Source: CAZLMW01 sp964560875
GTDB taxonomy: Bacteria > Myxococcota_A > UBA9042
Length of the DNA: 64,000 bases
NCBI GenBank assembly: GCA_964560875.1
Contig: CAZLMW010000016.1
Span: 1 to 64,000 of the forward strand
Reading direction: 5' to 3'
Part shown: one piece after another, positions 26,666 through 33,778 of the stretch
How positions within the stretch are numbered: the first letter of the stretch is position 1
Layout of the letters: each line of letters opens with the position of its first letter
Notes under the pieces: model-generated
Told to the model about the DNA's origin: nothing
The model's input: the letters and a program-made list of their open reading frames with translations, nothing else
The model's database searches: none
Position numbers and translations under genes: made by a program

Positions 26666-28558
26666 ATGAAGCCTCTTTGGACCGCGATGGTCGCCATTGC
26701 CGTAGCGCTTGGCGGCTGTGGGTCGAACACGAACACCAACGTCTGTGCGCCCGGAGCGACGCAGAGTTGCCTCTGTCTGGGCGGCGGGACCGGCGTGCAG
26801 AGTTGTCTGGGGACGGGTCAGGGCTGGACCGCGTGTCAATGCGCGGCGGCCGATTCGGGTTCGATTGACGGGACGGCCGACACCGGCTCCGCGGGGGACA
26901 GTGGCTCTGGGGCGGCCAGCGACGTGATCTCGAGCGCCGACGTAGTCTCGGGGGCCGATGGGAGCGCAAGCGGCGGCGCGATCGACGCCGGGTCGGGCAG
27001 CGGATCGGATGCCGGGTCGGCGGCATCGAGCGGCGGTGCTGTGGATGCGCTTGCGGATTCTGGCGTCGTGTTCGATTCCGGGGCGTCGTCGAGCAGCGGG
27101 GGGTCGTCGAGCAGTGGCGCATCCAGTAGCTCAGGTTCATCGAGCAGCTCCGGTTCGTCGGGCAGCTCGGGCGGCACGTGCAAGCCGAAATTCATCCCAC
27201 CGCCGATGAACTACGGGCAGGGCTGCACCGGCAGCGGCGATTCGGCCTACCTGCAGAGCCTTTCGACCAACAGCAAGGAAGCGAGCACATTTGGCGACAT
27301 CGTCAAGAACTGCACCCTGAGCTGCGCCGGATCAGCGTCGACCGCCCCGAAGGGCATCGCGTGCATCTCCCAGTGCATCTCCGGTAAGAGCAAGCTGTCG
27401 GCCGACTGCTCGACGTGCTACGGCCTCGACGCGTTGTGCGCATACAAACACTGTCTCGCCGCGTGTTTGACGAACCCGGTCGGCAAGCCGTGCGCAGACT
27501 GTCGGTCGTGCAACTGCGAAGGCCCCGCGTCCACGTGCAAGGCCGGTTCGGGCAAGCCGGTCGACGCCGGTCCCTGGGACGCCGGTCCGGTCGATGCTGG
27601 CCCCGTCGATGCTGGCCCCGTCGATGCTGGCCCCGTCGATGCTGGCCCCGTCGATACGGGTGTCGATCCATGTAAGAAATGCGCCGCCAACGAGACGTGC
27701 AGCAACGGAAAGTGCGTGCCCAAGACCGGCCCGCCGTGCGGTGGCAAGTGCCCGGTCGGTGAGATCTGCGACAAGGCGGCCAACGGCGGCGCGGGCAAGT
27801 GCGTCAAGATGACTTGCAAGTTGCCGACCAAGTGGAGCCCGCATATCAACCGCATCACCAAGCTGGCCATGGCAACCAAGACGACCGGCGCCTGTGACCT
27901 CAACAGCGACGGCAAGCCCGACAACGCGTTCGGCAAGGGGATGTCCGCCTTCGCCGCGCAGCTCAGTTCGGGCGTCAACGACGCGCTGAAGGACGGTTCG
28001 TTGACCGTGCTGTTCGAGCCAGACGCATGGAAAACCGACGGCAAAGCCTTTGCGATCCGTGTGCTCGACGGGGCGCCGGTCAAGGGCAAGCCAAACGCAT
28101 ACCTGGTCAAGCCGGCGAGCTACGACATGCTGTTCAACGGCGCCGGACAATGTCCCGCCGCAGCGACGATGCCGGCCACCGTGAACGGCCTCAAGCTGCA
28201 AGCGGGTGGCACGAAATCAACCTTCCCGCTGCCGTTTCCGCTGCTCAGCTTCAAGCTGGATTGGAACTTGTCGGGAGCCACGCTCAAGGCGGATGTGCAG
28301 GACAAGACGACCTGGAAGGCGAGCACCAACGGCACGATTTGTGGCTACATCAAGAAGTCGGATATCGACGCTGCGGTCGACAAGATCCCCGACGCCGAGC
28401 TCAAAAAGCAGGGTTTCGACAAGGCCACGGTCAAAGCGATTATCGGCGGTGTGCTCAAGGCCGATCTCGATGTCGACCAGGACGGCACGAACGAGTCGGT
28501 GTCGGCGTTCTTCATGTTCGAGAGCGCCAAGGTGCCCATCGACGGCTTGACCCCGTAA
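26666..28558 (+). CDS. secreted lipoprotein with Ser/Gly/Asp linker and conserved C-terminal domain
   Basis: About 630 residues. The lipoprotein signal MKPLWTAMVAIAVALGGC (lipobox LGGC18) is followed by a Cys-containing patch (QSCLCLGGG...CQC), a Ser/Gly/Ala/Asp linker (about 50-170), a Cys-rich domain (CTGSGDSAY...C), a (PVDAG)n repeat, an EGF-like C-rich segment (CKKCAANETCSNGKC), and a C-terminal domain of about 240 residues with a DLNSDGKPDNAFG motif like a calcium-binding DxDxDG loop. Family and function are unknown; linker-rich lipoproteins of this look are common in Myxococcota. ATG 26666 has GGAGA 7 nt upstream. The open frame to its left (to 25454) is antisense to the giant gene and not real. 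Confidence 0.85.
   Translation: MKPLWTAMVAIAVALGGCGSNTNTNVCAPGATQSCLCLGGGTGVQSCLGTGQGWTACQCAAADSGSIDGTADTGSAGDSGSGAASDVISSADVVSGADGSASGGAIDAGSGSGSDAGSAASSGGAVDALADSGVVFDSGASSSSGGSSSSGASSSSGSSSSSGSSGSSGGTCKPKFIPPPMNYGQGCTGSGDSAYLQSLSTNSKEASTFGDIVKNCTLSCAGSASTAPKGIACISQCISGKSKLSADCSTCYGLDALCAYKHCLAACLTNPVGKPCADCRSCNCEGPASTCKAGSGKPVDAGPWDAGPVDAGPVDAGPVDAGPVDAGPVDTGVDPCKKCAANETCSNGKCVPKTGPPCGGKCPVGEICDKAANGGAGKCVKMTCKLPTKWSPHINRITKLAMATKTTGACDLNSDGKPDNAFGKGMSAFAAQLSSGVNDALKDGSLTVLFEPDAWKTDGKAFAIRVLDGAPVKGKPNAYLVKPASYDMLFNGAGQCPAAATMPATVNGLKLQAGGTKSTFPLPFPLLSFKLDWNLSGATLKADVQDKTTWKASTNGTICGYIKKSDIDAAVDKIPDAELKKQGFDKATVKAIIGGVLKADLDVDQDGTNESVSAFFMFESAKVPIDGLTP
27590..27649 (+). repeat. 15-bp perfect tandem repeat, 4 units
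   Basis: Four identical copies of GTCGATGCTGGCCCC, encoding the pentapeptide VDAGP in the lipoprotein. A diverged unit precedes and another follows. The length keeps the reading frame, so copy number can change without breaking the gene. Confidence 0.95.
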
Positions 28559-28885
28559 ACGTCTCGCTGCCGATCAGGCCGCGCAAAGGCCGCAAGTCAG
28601 TAGAGTCGTCTCTAACGGCCGATCAAGCCGGGGGGCTATTGATACCAAGCCCCACCCCTAAAACCGCTCCAGCGGCCCCTACGAGGGCTACAGGGGCATA
28701 TGCCTCCAAAAAGTGCCCCCGCGAACGTGTCCCACGCCCCGATCAGCGCTGACGGGCACGACGTTGTAAGGACACCTTCGGCGGCCGTTTCCATCAACCC
28801 CCTCTGAGCCTCCGGCCCATCTCCCCCTGCGTTGGCAGGTGGAGAGAAGCCAACTCCGACCAAGCCCTACCCGGTGGCCGAAGGG

Positions 28886-28966
28886 AAGCCGCAACCCGAG
28901 GCGACCGAAGGCAAGCCGCAACCCGAGGCGACCGAAGGCAAGCCGCAACCCGAGGCGACCGAAGGC
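28886..28966 (+). repeat. 27-bp minisatellite, left part, 3 units
   Basis: Three identical 27-bp units (28886, 28913, 28940), each beginning AAGCCGCAACCCGAGG and ending CGACCGAAGGC. The array runs into the gap. There are no spacers, so it is not a CRISPR array. Confidence 0.97.
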
Positions 28967-28967
28967 A

Positions 28968-29067
28968 NNNNNNNNNNNNNNNNNNNNNNNNNNNNNNNNN
29001 NNNNNNNNNNNNNNNNNNNNNNNNNNNNNNNNNNNNNNNNNNNNNNNNNNNNNNNNNNNNNNNNNNN
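28968..29067. other. assembly gap (100 N)
   Basis: Exactly 100 N, the usual placeholder for a gap of unknown size. Both sides end in the same 27-bp unit, so the true array length is unknown. Confidence 0.99.
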
Positions 29068-29148
29068 AAGCCGCAACCCGAGGCGACCGAAGGCAAGCCG
29101 CAACCCGAGGCGACCGAAGGCAAGCCGCAACCCGAGGCGACCGAAGGG
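29068..29148 (+). repeat. 27-bp minisatellite, right part, 3 units
   Basis: Three units (29068, 29095, 29122) identical to the left part, except that the last ends in GGG instead of GGC. A broken partial unit follows. Confidence 0.97.
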
Positions 29149-29277
29149 AAGCCGCAACGCCGGCGACCGATGGATCGCCGGCCGGCCCGCAGGGCCGACT
29201 TTGGGGTGTGGGCACGAAAACGACGCTTTTCGGGCCCGAGGGGGCTGGTCCAGCCCCCTGAAGATGAAGGCGCCGCC

Positions 29278-29299
29278 GTTCGGCGACGAGTCGCCGAAC
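29278..29299 (-). terminator. hairpin after the Kelch gene, possible terminator
   Basis: Perfect 9-bp inverted repeat GTTCGGCGA / TCGCCGAAC with a 4-nt loop. On the minus strand it begins inside the stop codon of the Kelch lipoprotein gene. No T-tract follows, so it would be a weak or Rho-assisted terminator, or an mRNA 3'-end stabiliser. Confidence 0.4.
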
Positions 29300-31056
29300 T
29301 ACAGCGGCGCCCAGAGGCTCATCTGGATGTGCCGTTCGAGCGCTGCGTCGCCGAAGGTTACGCCGCCGAGCACGAGCACGTGGCCGGTGACGAGGCCGAC
29401 GGCGCTGCCGAGAACGCGGCCGCCGCCAGGCATGGTTCCGCCGACCTTGCTGTGGGTCAGCTTGCCGGTGTTGGGGACGTGCACGACCTCGCCGGTCGCG
29501 ACCGTCTTGCCGTCTGCGCCGATGCCGCCGGTGATGAGCACCTGGCCGGCTTTACGTCCGACACCGCTGACGCCGATCTGCGCGCCACCACGGGCTTGCG
29601 CGAGCTTGAGATCGTGCGGCACCCAGTTGCCTTTGAGCAGATCGTAGACGTCGATACGGTCGATCGGCTTGGTGTGCTTGGTGTCCTCGAACCCGCCGAC
29701 CATGTAGACGAAGAACTTGCCGCCTGCGTGAGCCACGTAGGCGGAGGCGGCGAGCGTTCGACCGGCGTTTCCGGCGAGCGGGCGGACGATCGGCTCCCAC
29801 GCGACCTTGCCGCCGGGGGGCGCCGCGTCGCAGGCGGCGTCCTGGGCGTACTGGCCGTTGATCGAGCAGGTGATCCGCTTGTTGCCCTTGTAGGCGACGT
29901 TGCCGTGGTCGTCGTAGCGGATGACCTCGAAGTCGTTGAGCACACCGCTGCTGTTCTCGCCACCGATGAGCATGATGTAGCCGCCGGTCTGGTCGGGCAC
30001 GCGCACGGTGGCGTGGTTCCAGCGGGGCTTGGACAGCGGGCCTTGCGTCACGGCGCCGCGGGTCGGGTGCCAGATCTCCCACGAGTTGCTGGCCTCGCCC
30101 TTGGGACCCTTGCCGCCACAGATGAGGAAGAAGTTCTCGTTGTCGAACATCCGCGTGATCGAGTGCTTTGCGCGGGCGTACTTGAGGTGCGGAGAGGCGC
30201 CGTTGGTCGGCTGGGCCTGCTTGACGGTGCCAAGCTTGGGATCGAAGTACTCGACGATGGACGTCGCCTCGACCGTGCCGCCGTTATCGACATAGCCACC
30301 GCTGATCGCGACGAGGCCGTTGACGCCGACCGAGGCCGTGGCGAACGCGCGCGGTTTGCTCAGGTTTGCGACCGGGCCAAGCAGCTGGCGCTGGTCGGTG
30401 TTGTAGACCAGCACCATCGTCTGAAACTGGGTGTACGAGTTGGGATCCCAGGGGTCTGTGGCGGCGGGCTTGGGCGCTGAACCACCGGCGATAAGCACGT
30501 TGCCATCGGGCAGCGGCGCGGTCGCGACACCGGCGGACTGCGCGGGTGGGCCGAGCTTGGCTTCGAGCTTGTTGGCGTTGATCGGCGGCGCGAACGTGTT
30601 GACGCGTGTGACGTACAGGTTGACCTGCCGCGGCGCGTCGCCATCGCGAACGCTGATCGGAACGGTGCGACCGTGCCCCAGGATCGGCAGCGCGGGCGTG
30701 CCGTTGACGCCGGCCGGGTAGAGCTCCAGGCGGAACTGACGCGCGGCGCCGTAGGGCATCGGGCGGTCGGATCCGTTGGCGAGCTTGCCGAGGTCCAGCT
30801 TCATGCCCGGCGTGTAGCTGAGCACGATCTGGTGGTTCTCTTCGACGATCTGCGGACCCTCAGCGGTCAGCGCGACGAACTTGGCTTTGGGGTCGAGAAA
30901 CGGGTTGTCGTTGCCGAGCGGGGCCGAAACGACCAGCTGCAAGGCCTGGGGCGGGTCGGCCAGACCGGGATCGCACGCAGCCAACAGCGCAACCAGCCCG
31001 ACGGTCAAAACCGTGCGCGCCGCGATCGTCGTCGTGTTGTTCAACCGCATGACCAT
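29299..31056 (-). CDS. Kelch-repeat lipoprotein
   Basis: 585 residues. The lipoprotein signal ends LVALLAACDP (lipobox cysteine 28). After an N-terminal beta domain of about 130 residues come Kelch-type blades with double glycines and spaced aromatic residues, such as GNVLIAGGSAP, GLVAISGGYVDNGG, NFFLICGGKG, GYIMLIGGENSSG, FFVYMVGGFED, GQVLITGGIG and GHVLVLGGVTFG, giving a beta-propeller of about 6-7 blades. Such propellers bind proteins or sugars; some are oxidases, but no galactose-oxidase copper site is evident. Start ATG 31056 has GGGAG 8 nt before it. It begins 57 bp after the PEGA gene on the same strand and is probably the last gene of that operon. Confidence 0.85.
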   Translation of the reverse strand: MVMRLNNTTTIAARTVLTVGLVALLAACDPGLADPPQALQLVVSAPLGNDNPFLDPKAKFVALTAEGPQIVEENHQIVLSYTPGMKLDLGKLANGSDRPMPYGAARQFRLELYPAGVNGTPALPILGHGRTVPISVRDGDAPRQVNLYVTRVNTFAPPINANKLEAKLGPPAQSAGVATAPLPDGNVLIAGGSAPKPAATDPWDPNSYTQFQTMVLVYNTDQRQLLGPVANLSKPRAFATASVGVNGLVAISGGYVDNGGTVEATSIVEYFDPKLGTVKQAQPTNGASPHLKYARAKHSITRMFDNENFFLICGGKGPKGEASNSWEIWHPTRGAVTQGPLSKPRWNHATVRVPDQTGGYIMLIGGENSSGVLNDFEVIRYDDHGNVAYKGNKRITCSINGQYAQDAACDAAPPGGKVAWEPIVRPLAGNAGRTLAASAYVAHAGGKFFVYMVGGFEDTKHTKPIDRIDVYDLLKGNWVPHDLKLAQARGGAQIGVSGVGRKAGQVLITGGIGADGKTVATGEVVHVPNTGKLTHSKVGGTMPGGGRVLGSAVGLVTGHVLVLGGVTFGDAALERHIQMSLWAPL

Positions 31057-31113
31057 CCGTCCGTCTCCCTCACCCGCGAAAAGCTCCCAAGCCCGTAGCT
31101 GACACGCGTCGCT

Positions 31114-32736
31114 TCAGTTGCCTGGCAGCTGCGCGCTCACCGTGAAGTTGGGGTTGGGCTTGGGCTCCTGGCTGAGCAACAGGTAGGCGGTGACACCACC
31201 TGCGACAACAACCGCTCCAACGCCGGTCCAGAACCACCATTTGCTGGTGACGCCCCCGGACGGCTCGTCGTCACCGCGCTGCTTGAGCAAGCCAGCATAC
31301 GGATCCGCGCCCGCTTTGCGCGGCTGCGTGGGCGTTGGGGTCGGTCGCACAACGGGGCTTGGCGTGGGCGTGGGTCGCGGCGTGGCGCTCGGCGTGGGCT
31401 CAGCGGTGCGCGCCGGCGTGGTCGTGGTCGGAGCCGTGGCCGGAGGCGGCGCGGTAACGGTGCGCGACTTGGTGGTTCGCGTGTAGATCTCCGGCAGCTC
31501 GGTGACCTCGCGATCGGTCGGGAACGAGTGGACGGCCGCGCGGATGTGACCCTCGGCTTCGAGGATCTTCATCTGCATGTCCGACAGGTTGCCGGCGAAA
31601 TAGATCGGCTTGAGCGTCGCAGCCCGCTTGATCTGGGCGTCGTACAGGAAAAGGTGCAGCTCAATGCCGCGGCTGCTCTTGGACACGGCGCCGTACAGCA
31701 GGTAGCGCGCGTCGATCTGGCGCGCGAACATGAAGCCGTAGTTGCGGAACACGCGCTGGTGGAAGTTGCCCTTGTCCGCGAACGGCTTGACGTCGGACGG
31801 CTTGACCATCAACTCGATATCGTTCGCCGGGTCGTACTCCATGATGACCGCGGCGTGCACCTTGATCGGCTTGCGATTGCGAATCTGGACCGCCTTGCCC
31901 CACGGCTTGGCGCCCTCCTTCTTGACCTGGATGAAGTGCTGGCCGACCGGCAGATCCTTGGCTTCGAGCGGTGCGGTCCCGAGCTTGACGCCATCGATGA
32001 AAACCGACGAACCCGGCTTGGTCGCCTCGACCTTGATCACGCCAAACGACTTCTTCGCCAAGCGTGCACGAGCGCGCGTGACCAGCGTCTGCAGGTTCTT
32101 GTTGGCTTTGCGGGCATCGACGACGAAGGTCGGCTGCAGCGTGAGCGCCTTGAGCACGTACAGCAACGCGCGTTTCTTCTGCCCGGTGCCGAGCGCCGCC
32201 ATCGCCGCCCGCTGGTAGGCGTCCACGAGCTTGGTGAAGTCGGCGAGCTCAACGAAGTTGGCCTCGTACAACCGAATCGCGCCGGTCAGCAGCTTGATAG
32301 CGCTGGTCATGTTGCTGCCACTGGCCAGCATTTCACGCCCGGTAATCGCGGCCTGGTCGGCTTTTTCGAGGCGCTTGAGCGCGCGGCTCTCTTCCTTGGA
32401 GATCTTGCGCTTGCGGCTGCGGGACGCTTTGCCCGCGTCGACCGTCGATGACGGGATCAGGCGCACGGTGTTGCCGGCCTCGATCATCGCGCGCAGGTAC
32501 TCTTCGATGCGTTTTGCAGCGAGGTTGCCGACGCCACCGCGCCGTCCGAGCGGCATCACCGCCAGCCCAGGACGCCCCGATTGGGCGAGGACATGGAGGG
32601 GGACGCTCGTAACGACAAGAGCGAGCATTGTTGCAAGCCCGACGGCGGCGCGGCGGATCGACCTGTGGCCGACCGCGTCCCACGCGACGAGGTTTGCTTT
32701 CCGATTACGGGGGGTTGTCGAGGTGCGCACTGCCAC
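31114..32736 (-). CDS. PEGA-domain envelope protein with C-terminal membrane segment
   Basis: About 540 residues. A signal/anchor near 33-55 (VGLATMLALVVTSVPLHVLAQS) is followed by a helical, TPR-like region, a PEGA domain (about 230-300, with GVIKVEATKPGSSVFIDGVKLGTAPL and the LPVGQHFIQVKKEG strand), an alpha/beta region, a long Thr/Pro-rich linker, and a C-terminal transmembrane helix (WWFWTGVGAVVVAGGVTAYLLL) with a short tail. PEGA domains are beta-sandwich modules of bacterial surface and signalling proteins. GTG 32736 was chosen because AGGAG lies 5 nt before it; the longer GTG at 32742 overlaps that site. Function unknown; it lies between a glycosidase-like lipoprotein gene and the Kelch gene. 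Confidence 0.82.
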   Translation of the reverse strand: MAVRTSTTPRNRKANLVAWDAVGHRSIRRAAVGLATMLALVVTSVPLHVLAQSGRPGLAVMPLGRRGGVGNLAAKRIEEYLRAMIEAGNTVRLIPSSTVDAGKASRSRKRKISKEESRALKRLEKADQAAITGREMLASGSNMTSAIKLLTGAIRLYEANFVELADFTKLVDAYQRAAMAALGTGQKKRALLYVLKALTLQPTFVVDARKANKNLQTLVTRARARLAKKSFGVIKVEATKPGSSVFIDGVKLGTAPLEAKDLPVGQHFIQVKKEGAKPWGKAVQIRNRKPIKVHAAVIMEYDPANDIELMVKPSDVKPFADKGNFHQRVFRNYGFMFARQIDARYLLYGAVSKSSRGIELHLFLYDAQIKRAATLKPIYFAGNLSDMQMKILEAEGHIRAAVHSFPTDREVTELPEIYTRTTKSRTVTAPPPATAPTTTTPARTAEPTPSATPRPTPTPSPVVRPTPTPTQPRKAGADPYAGLLKQRGDDEPSGGVTSKWWFWTGVGAVVVAGGVTAYLLLSQEPKPNPNFTVSAQLPGN

Positions 32737-32800
32737 GATCACTCCTGGCCGCCACTTGCGGGCGGCGGGTTATACCAGAAAATCGGGCAGATGCGAGATG

Positions 32801-33778
32801 TCAGTTCGTCTTTCCGCGCCGCTTTTGCTGGCTGGGCCCGGTAGCAGACTGCGGGGAAAGTCTACTCGAAGCCCTCACCACAGGTCGCCGCCGCACCAGC
32901 GCGATGCCGACCGGTATTTGCAACGACGTACGGACGCTCGCTTTGATCTTGGCGGTGTGCAGATCGAACATGGTGGACTTGCCGCCATCGAGGTTGAGGG
33001 CGTAGTTGAGGCCGAGCCCGCCGCTGGCTGCAGGGCGCACAAGGAAGGCGGCGAGATCGGTCAGCGACATCGCGCCGGTCGACACGATCCAAAACACCTG
33101 GCCGGCGACGTCAAATCCGATCGCGGTGCGCAACGCGACGCCGGGTTTGAAGGTCAGGGGCTTGCCGTCGACGACCAGTCGCGGGCCGCATTCGACCGCG
33201 AAATCGAGCGCCTCGGGCATCTTGAACTTGCGCGCATGCTGCAGCTGCGGGCCATCCTTGCCGACGGTGAAAACGCCATGGTCGACCTTGCGCAGCCGCG
33301 CGACCTGTTTGCCCTCGCTCACGAGCAGACCGAGGGGCCGGTTTTGGGGGTCGAAAAAGCCCGCATTGATGGCCGCGACCGCTTCGTCCTGGGGCGCGGC
33401 GACGGCAGCTTTACGAAACGAAGCAGCGTCGGCGAGCTTGGCGCCGGTTTGCTTCTCGGTGACGACCCGCTGCTGCCACCGGGCCGGGTCGAACCGGACC
33501 ACATGCAGCGTGGCGCGCGCATTGCTGGTTTCGCTGAGCGTCGTGACCAAAGCGTAGTCGAGGCCGTGGTCGAGGCGCTCGTACCTCAAAGGTCCGTTTT
33601 TATCGCGATTACAACCGCTTAAAGACGATGTTGCCGCGATCGCGAGGCTCCACAAAGCGAGGCCCGCCCAACCAGCGAACGCGCGATCACGCTGCCGGGT
33701 GAGGACAAGGGGGCCCTCGGAGCGCAACCGCTTACCGTTTGAGCAAGTTCTCGATGCGCGACTGCAACCGCGGAGCAT
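32801..33778 (-). CDS. phosphodiester glycosidase (NAGPA-domain) lipoprotein
   Basis: 325 residues. A signal ending in SSLSGC (lipobox) is followed by a phosphodiester glycosidase domain related to the human mannose-6-phosphate uncovering enzyme: AAINAGFFD (near 135), RPLGLLVSEGK, a central TAIGFDVAGQVFWIVSTG, and YALNLDGGKSTMF near 265-277. Bacterial members are thought to cleave GlcNAc- or sugar-phosphodiester bonds in exopolysaccharide or wall polymers. The ATG at 33778 overlaps the end of the upstream redox gene by 47 nt and lacks a well-spaced ribosome-binding site; a TTG at 33727 just after that stop is the alternative. It is probably co-transcribed with its neighbours. Confidence 0.82.
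   Translation of the reverse strand: MLRGCSRASRTCSNGKRLRSEGPLVLTRQRDRAFAGWAGLALWSLAIAATSSLSGCNRDKNGPLRYERLDHGLDYALVTTLSETSNARATLHVVRFDPARWQQRVVTEKQTGAKLADAASFRKAAVAAPQDEAVAAINAGFFDPQNRPLGLLVSEGKQVARLRKVDHGVFTVGKDGPQLQHARKFKMPEALDFAVECGPRLVVDGKPLTFKPGVALRTAIGFDVAGQVFWIVSTGAMSLTDLAAFLVRPAASGGLGLNYALNLDGGKSTMFDLHTAKIKASVRTSLQIPVGIALVRRRPVVRASSRLSPQSATGPSQQKRRGKTN

Larger units (their letters stand above)
28559..29298. other. 740-bp convergent intergenic region with minisatellite and scaffold gap
   Basis: The region lies between convergent lipoprotein and Kelch genes. It contains a 27-bp tandem repeat on both sides of 100 N. No gene is supported; reading frames crossing the N run are artefacts of the repeat. 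A 7-bp perfect hairpin GGGGGCT/AGCCCCC lies at 29240-29258. Confidence 0.8.

Noticed and set aside
28886..29148. CRISPR array
   Set aside because: Units are directly adjacent with no spacers, so it is a tandem repeat.
28832..29647. Open frames across the N run and minisatellite on both strands
   Set aside because: All frames are opened by the 27-bp repeat (a multiple of 3), cross undefined bases, and have no start signal or domain.
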